Shown one piece after another: positions 62,571 through 64,000 of a DNA stretch of 64,000 bases; within the stretch, counting starts at the first letter, position 1, and every line of letters starts with the position of its first letter. A program made the position numbers and the translations under genes. The notes under the pieces were generated by a model. The model saw only the letters and a program-made list of their open reading frames with translations, searched no databases and was not told the DNA's origin. This stretch comes from Bruticola sp004554425 (GTDB taxonomy: Bacteria > Vulcanimicrobiota > Xenobia > Xenobiales > Xenobiaceae). The stretch lies in NCBI GenBank assembly GCA_958366945.1, contig CATXCY010000006.1, positions 17,884-81,883 of the forward strand. Direction: 5' to 3'.

Positions 62571-63714
62571 ATGCTACGAGCTGGGACATGGAGTAAAAAA
62601 AGATTCTGCTAAAGCTTTAGAATTGGATATTAAAGTTGCCCAAAGTGGCGATCGGGATATGCAATTTTTCTTGGGGCGTTCGTATTTAGAGGAAGATTCT
62701 GAAATTTATAGTGTTGAAGAAGGTGTTAAGTGGTATCGCAAAGCGGCCCTCAATGGCGACACTAGTGCAATGTTTGAGTTAGGAAATTTATATGAAGAAG
62801 GTATTTTGGTAGATAAAGATTTAGCCGAAGCTATAAAATGGTATCGTCTGGCTGCAGAAAATAGGCACTCTTCAGATGACGCTTGGTGTAAAATGGGCGA
62901 TCTTTATTATTATGGAGTTGGAGTACCACAAGACTACACCAAAGCCGCCGAGTATTATCAAAGAGCTGTCGATTATGATGAAGATATATACGAACAACAA
63001 AAAATGCTGGGTATTTGCTACGAATATGGGCGTAGCGTCAAAAGAAACTTTGCCGAAGCTATGAAAAATTATCGCATGGCTGCAAGAGATACATATCGCA
63101 GTTTGAGCAAATGTCTTGGCATCGATTATAAGCTTGAAGCAGAAACTGATGAAGCATGCTTGGAGCTGGCAAATTCATACAAAAAAGCAGCTGATCAGGG
63201 AGATTCTGAAGCTCAAGTAATGCTGGGTTTGTATTATAGCCGTTCTTATGGCCTAGAATTTGATAGGGATAAGGCTTTTAAGTGGTATATGAAAGCTGCC
63301 GAACAAGGAGACGCTGTTGGACAAAGGATGGTTGGAATATTTATTGAGCATAAATTATTGTGTTCATTACATTTGGAGGAAATGTATTTATCGCATGCTG
63401 AGAAAAATCAAGAAGAAAGTGCTTTAAAGTGGTATCGTCTGGCCGCTAATCAAGGAGATAGTGAAGCACAAAGATTGTTGGGTGTTTGCTACGAATGCGG
63501 AAATGGTGTACCCCAAGATTATGTAGAAGCAGCCAAATGGTATAGGTTATCTGCTGAACAAGGCAATATTTATGGGTTAAAAAGATTAGCTGACTGTTAT
63601 CGTTACGGCCATGGTGTAAAGGAAAGCCGTACTGAAGCTATAAAACTGTATTCGAAAGCTGCCGCTCAAGGTGATGATTATGCCAAATGTCAACTTAAGG
63701 CCTTGGAACTTTAA
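62548..63714 (+). CDS. Sel1-repeat protein, 3' part of a frameshifted gene
   Basis: The 388 residues hold about eight Sel1 repeats, for example GVKWYRKAALNGDTSAMFEL near residue 65, KWYRLAANQGDSEAQRLLGV near 300, and AKWYRLSAEQGNIYGLKRLA near 335. The ATG at 62548 lies inside the previous frame and has no ribosome site. The first residues (MRNVVYR) do not fit the repeat, whereas KCYELGHGV does. So this is best read as the continuation of the upstream gene after a one-base insertion. If corrected, the protein would have about 541 residues. Confidence 0.7.
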   Translation: MRNVVYRKCYELGHGVKKDSAKALELDIKVAQSGDRDMQFFLGRSYLEEDSEIYSVEEGVKWYRKAALNGDTSAMFELGNLYEEGILVDKDLAEAIKWYRLAAENRHSSDDAWCKMGDLYYYGVGVPQDYTKAAEYYQRAVDYDEDIYEQQKMLGICYEYGRSVKRNFAEAMKNYRMAARDTYRSLSKCLGIDYKLEAETDEACLELANSYKKAADQGDSEAQVMLGLYYSRSYGLEFDRDKAFKWYMKAAEQGDAVGQRMVGIFIEHKLLCSLHLEEMYLSHAEKNQEESALKWYRLAANQGDSEAQRLLGVCYECGNGVPQDYVEAAKWYRLSAEQGNIYGLKRLADCYRYGHGVKESRTEAIKLYSKAAAQGDDYAKCQLKALEL

Positions 63715-63875
63715 GCACCTTGTTGCTGGTGGCTACAAAAAAAACGCTCTACTTAACTTGCGTATTTAGCTTATGTTTGCGCTTTGCCTGTTGTGCTTGC
63801 CTGTTTGGCTTGTAGTTTTCAGCTTAGAGAAGCTAATTGGTGTTCCGCCCGCTCATTAGCTATTTAGTGCTAGCT

Positions 63876-64000
63876 TCATTTTTTACCATATCTACGCTCC
63901 GGCTGACTGGCCATTTCATGGCCAGAGGCCTGCGCTACCGTAGCTGCTCTTCCAGGCTCGAACTGGCCTAACGGCCAATATTCTTCGCCTTCCATTCGCC
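63876..64000 (-). CDS. Possible C-terminus of an unidentified protein (partial)
   Basis: A minus-strand frame open from the right edge reads MEGEEYWPLGQFEPGRAATV, AQASGHEMASQPERRYGKK and stops with TGA at 63876-63878. The composition is GC-richer than the Sel1 genes. It could be the end of a gene lying beyond the window. The family was not recognised, and the stretch is short enough for chance. Confidence 0.25.
   Translation of the reverse strand, partial: RMEGEEYWPLGQFEPGRAATVAQASGHEMASQPERRYGKK
63907..63977. repeat. Two GGCC-containing inverted repeats
   Basis: CTGGCCA-TTTCA-TGGCCAG (63907-63925) and TGGCC-TAAC-GGCCA (63964-63977) lie about 40 bases apart. They may form hairpins in the RNA, but they overlap the possible partial coding frame. 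No T-run follows on either strand. Confidence 0.4.

Noticed and set aside
1..64000. tRNA, rRNA, insertion sequence with transposase, or integrase
   Set aside because: None was recognised in gaps or frames on either strand. A covariance-model scan was not possible, so a missed small RNA cannot be excluded.

Overview
The window is 64 kb of bacterial chromosome. Most of it is AT-rich, and many genes start with TTG or GTG behind good Shine-Dalgarno sequences. Gene content points to a diderm (outer-membrane-bearing) Firmicute, probably of the Negativicutes. It has ftsE-ftsX-murein hydrolase activator-S41 protease-uvrC in one block, and also a bacterial alpha-2-macroglobulin lipoprotein next to penicillin-binding protein 1C, which belong to cells with a periplasm. 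This assignment is inference; no rRNA or tRNA gene is present to anchor it.

Region 1 (1-1758) is the 5' part of a minus-strand FAD/NAD(P) iron-sulfur oxidoreductase. It runs off the left edge and is visibly more GC-rich than what follows. Region 2 (about 1825-14400) is a defence and accessory island. It holds a decayed DUF234 ATPase, an AbiL/RloAB-like ATPase-RloB pair whose RloB has an in-frame stop, a GIY-YIG protein with a duplicated C-terminal module, a DinJ antitoxin with only a stump of its YafQ toxin, an Ltp-type repeat lipoprotein of the superinfection-exclusion family, a complete type III restriction-modification system (mod-res), and an overlapping ATPase-TOPRIM pair that I cannot match to a named system. 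The last pair is the best candidate for an undescribed defence module.

Region 3 (14486-18195) holds small housekeeping or hypothetical genes: an HD phosphohydrolase, an SGNH-like protein, a YoaK-type membrane protein and a DUF4417 protein. Region 4 (18205-36997, all minus strand) holds DUF58-TgpA-like transglutaminase-MoxR in reverse order, a TPR protein, DedA, ftsE-ftsX-M23 activator, three consecutive S41 carboxyl-terminal proteases, and uvrC. This is largely a cell-division and envelope-remodelling block.

Region 5 (37229-61785, nearly all plus strand) holds an APH-like kinase with a SAM methyltransferase, alpha-2-macroglobulin with pbpC, radA with a long C-terminal insertion, sbcD-sbcC, a TIGR03960-type radical SAM protein, pgeF, a PhoB/WalR-type response regulator beside a histidine kinase that lacks the phospho-accepting histidine, and an NCS2-type permease. 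Region 6 (62088-63714) is a Sel1-repeat gene split by one inserted base. The last 286 bases hold GGCC-rich hairpins and possibly the tail of another minus-strand gene. No CRISPR array, insertion sequence with transposase, rRNA or tRNA was seen.
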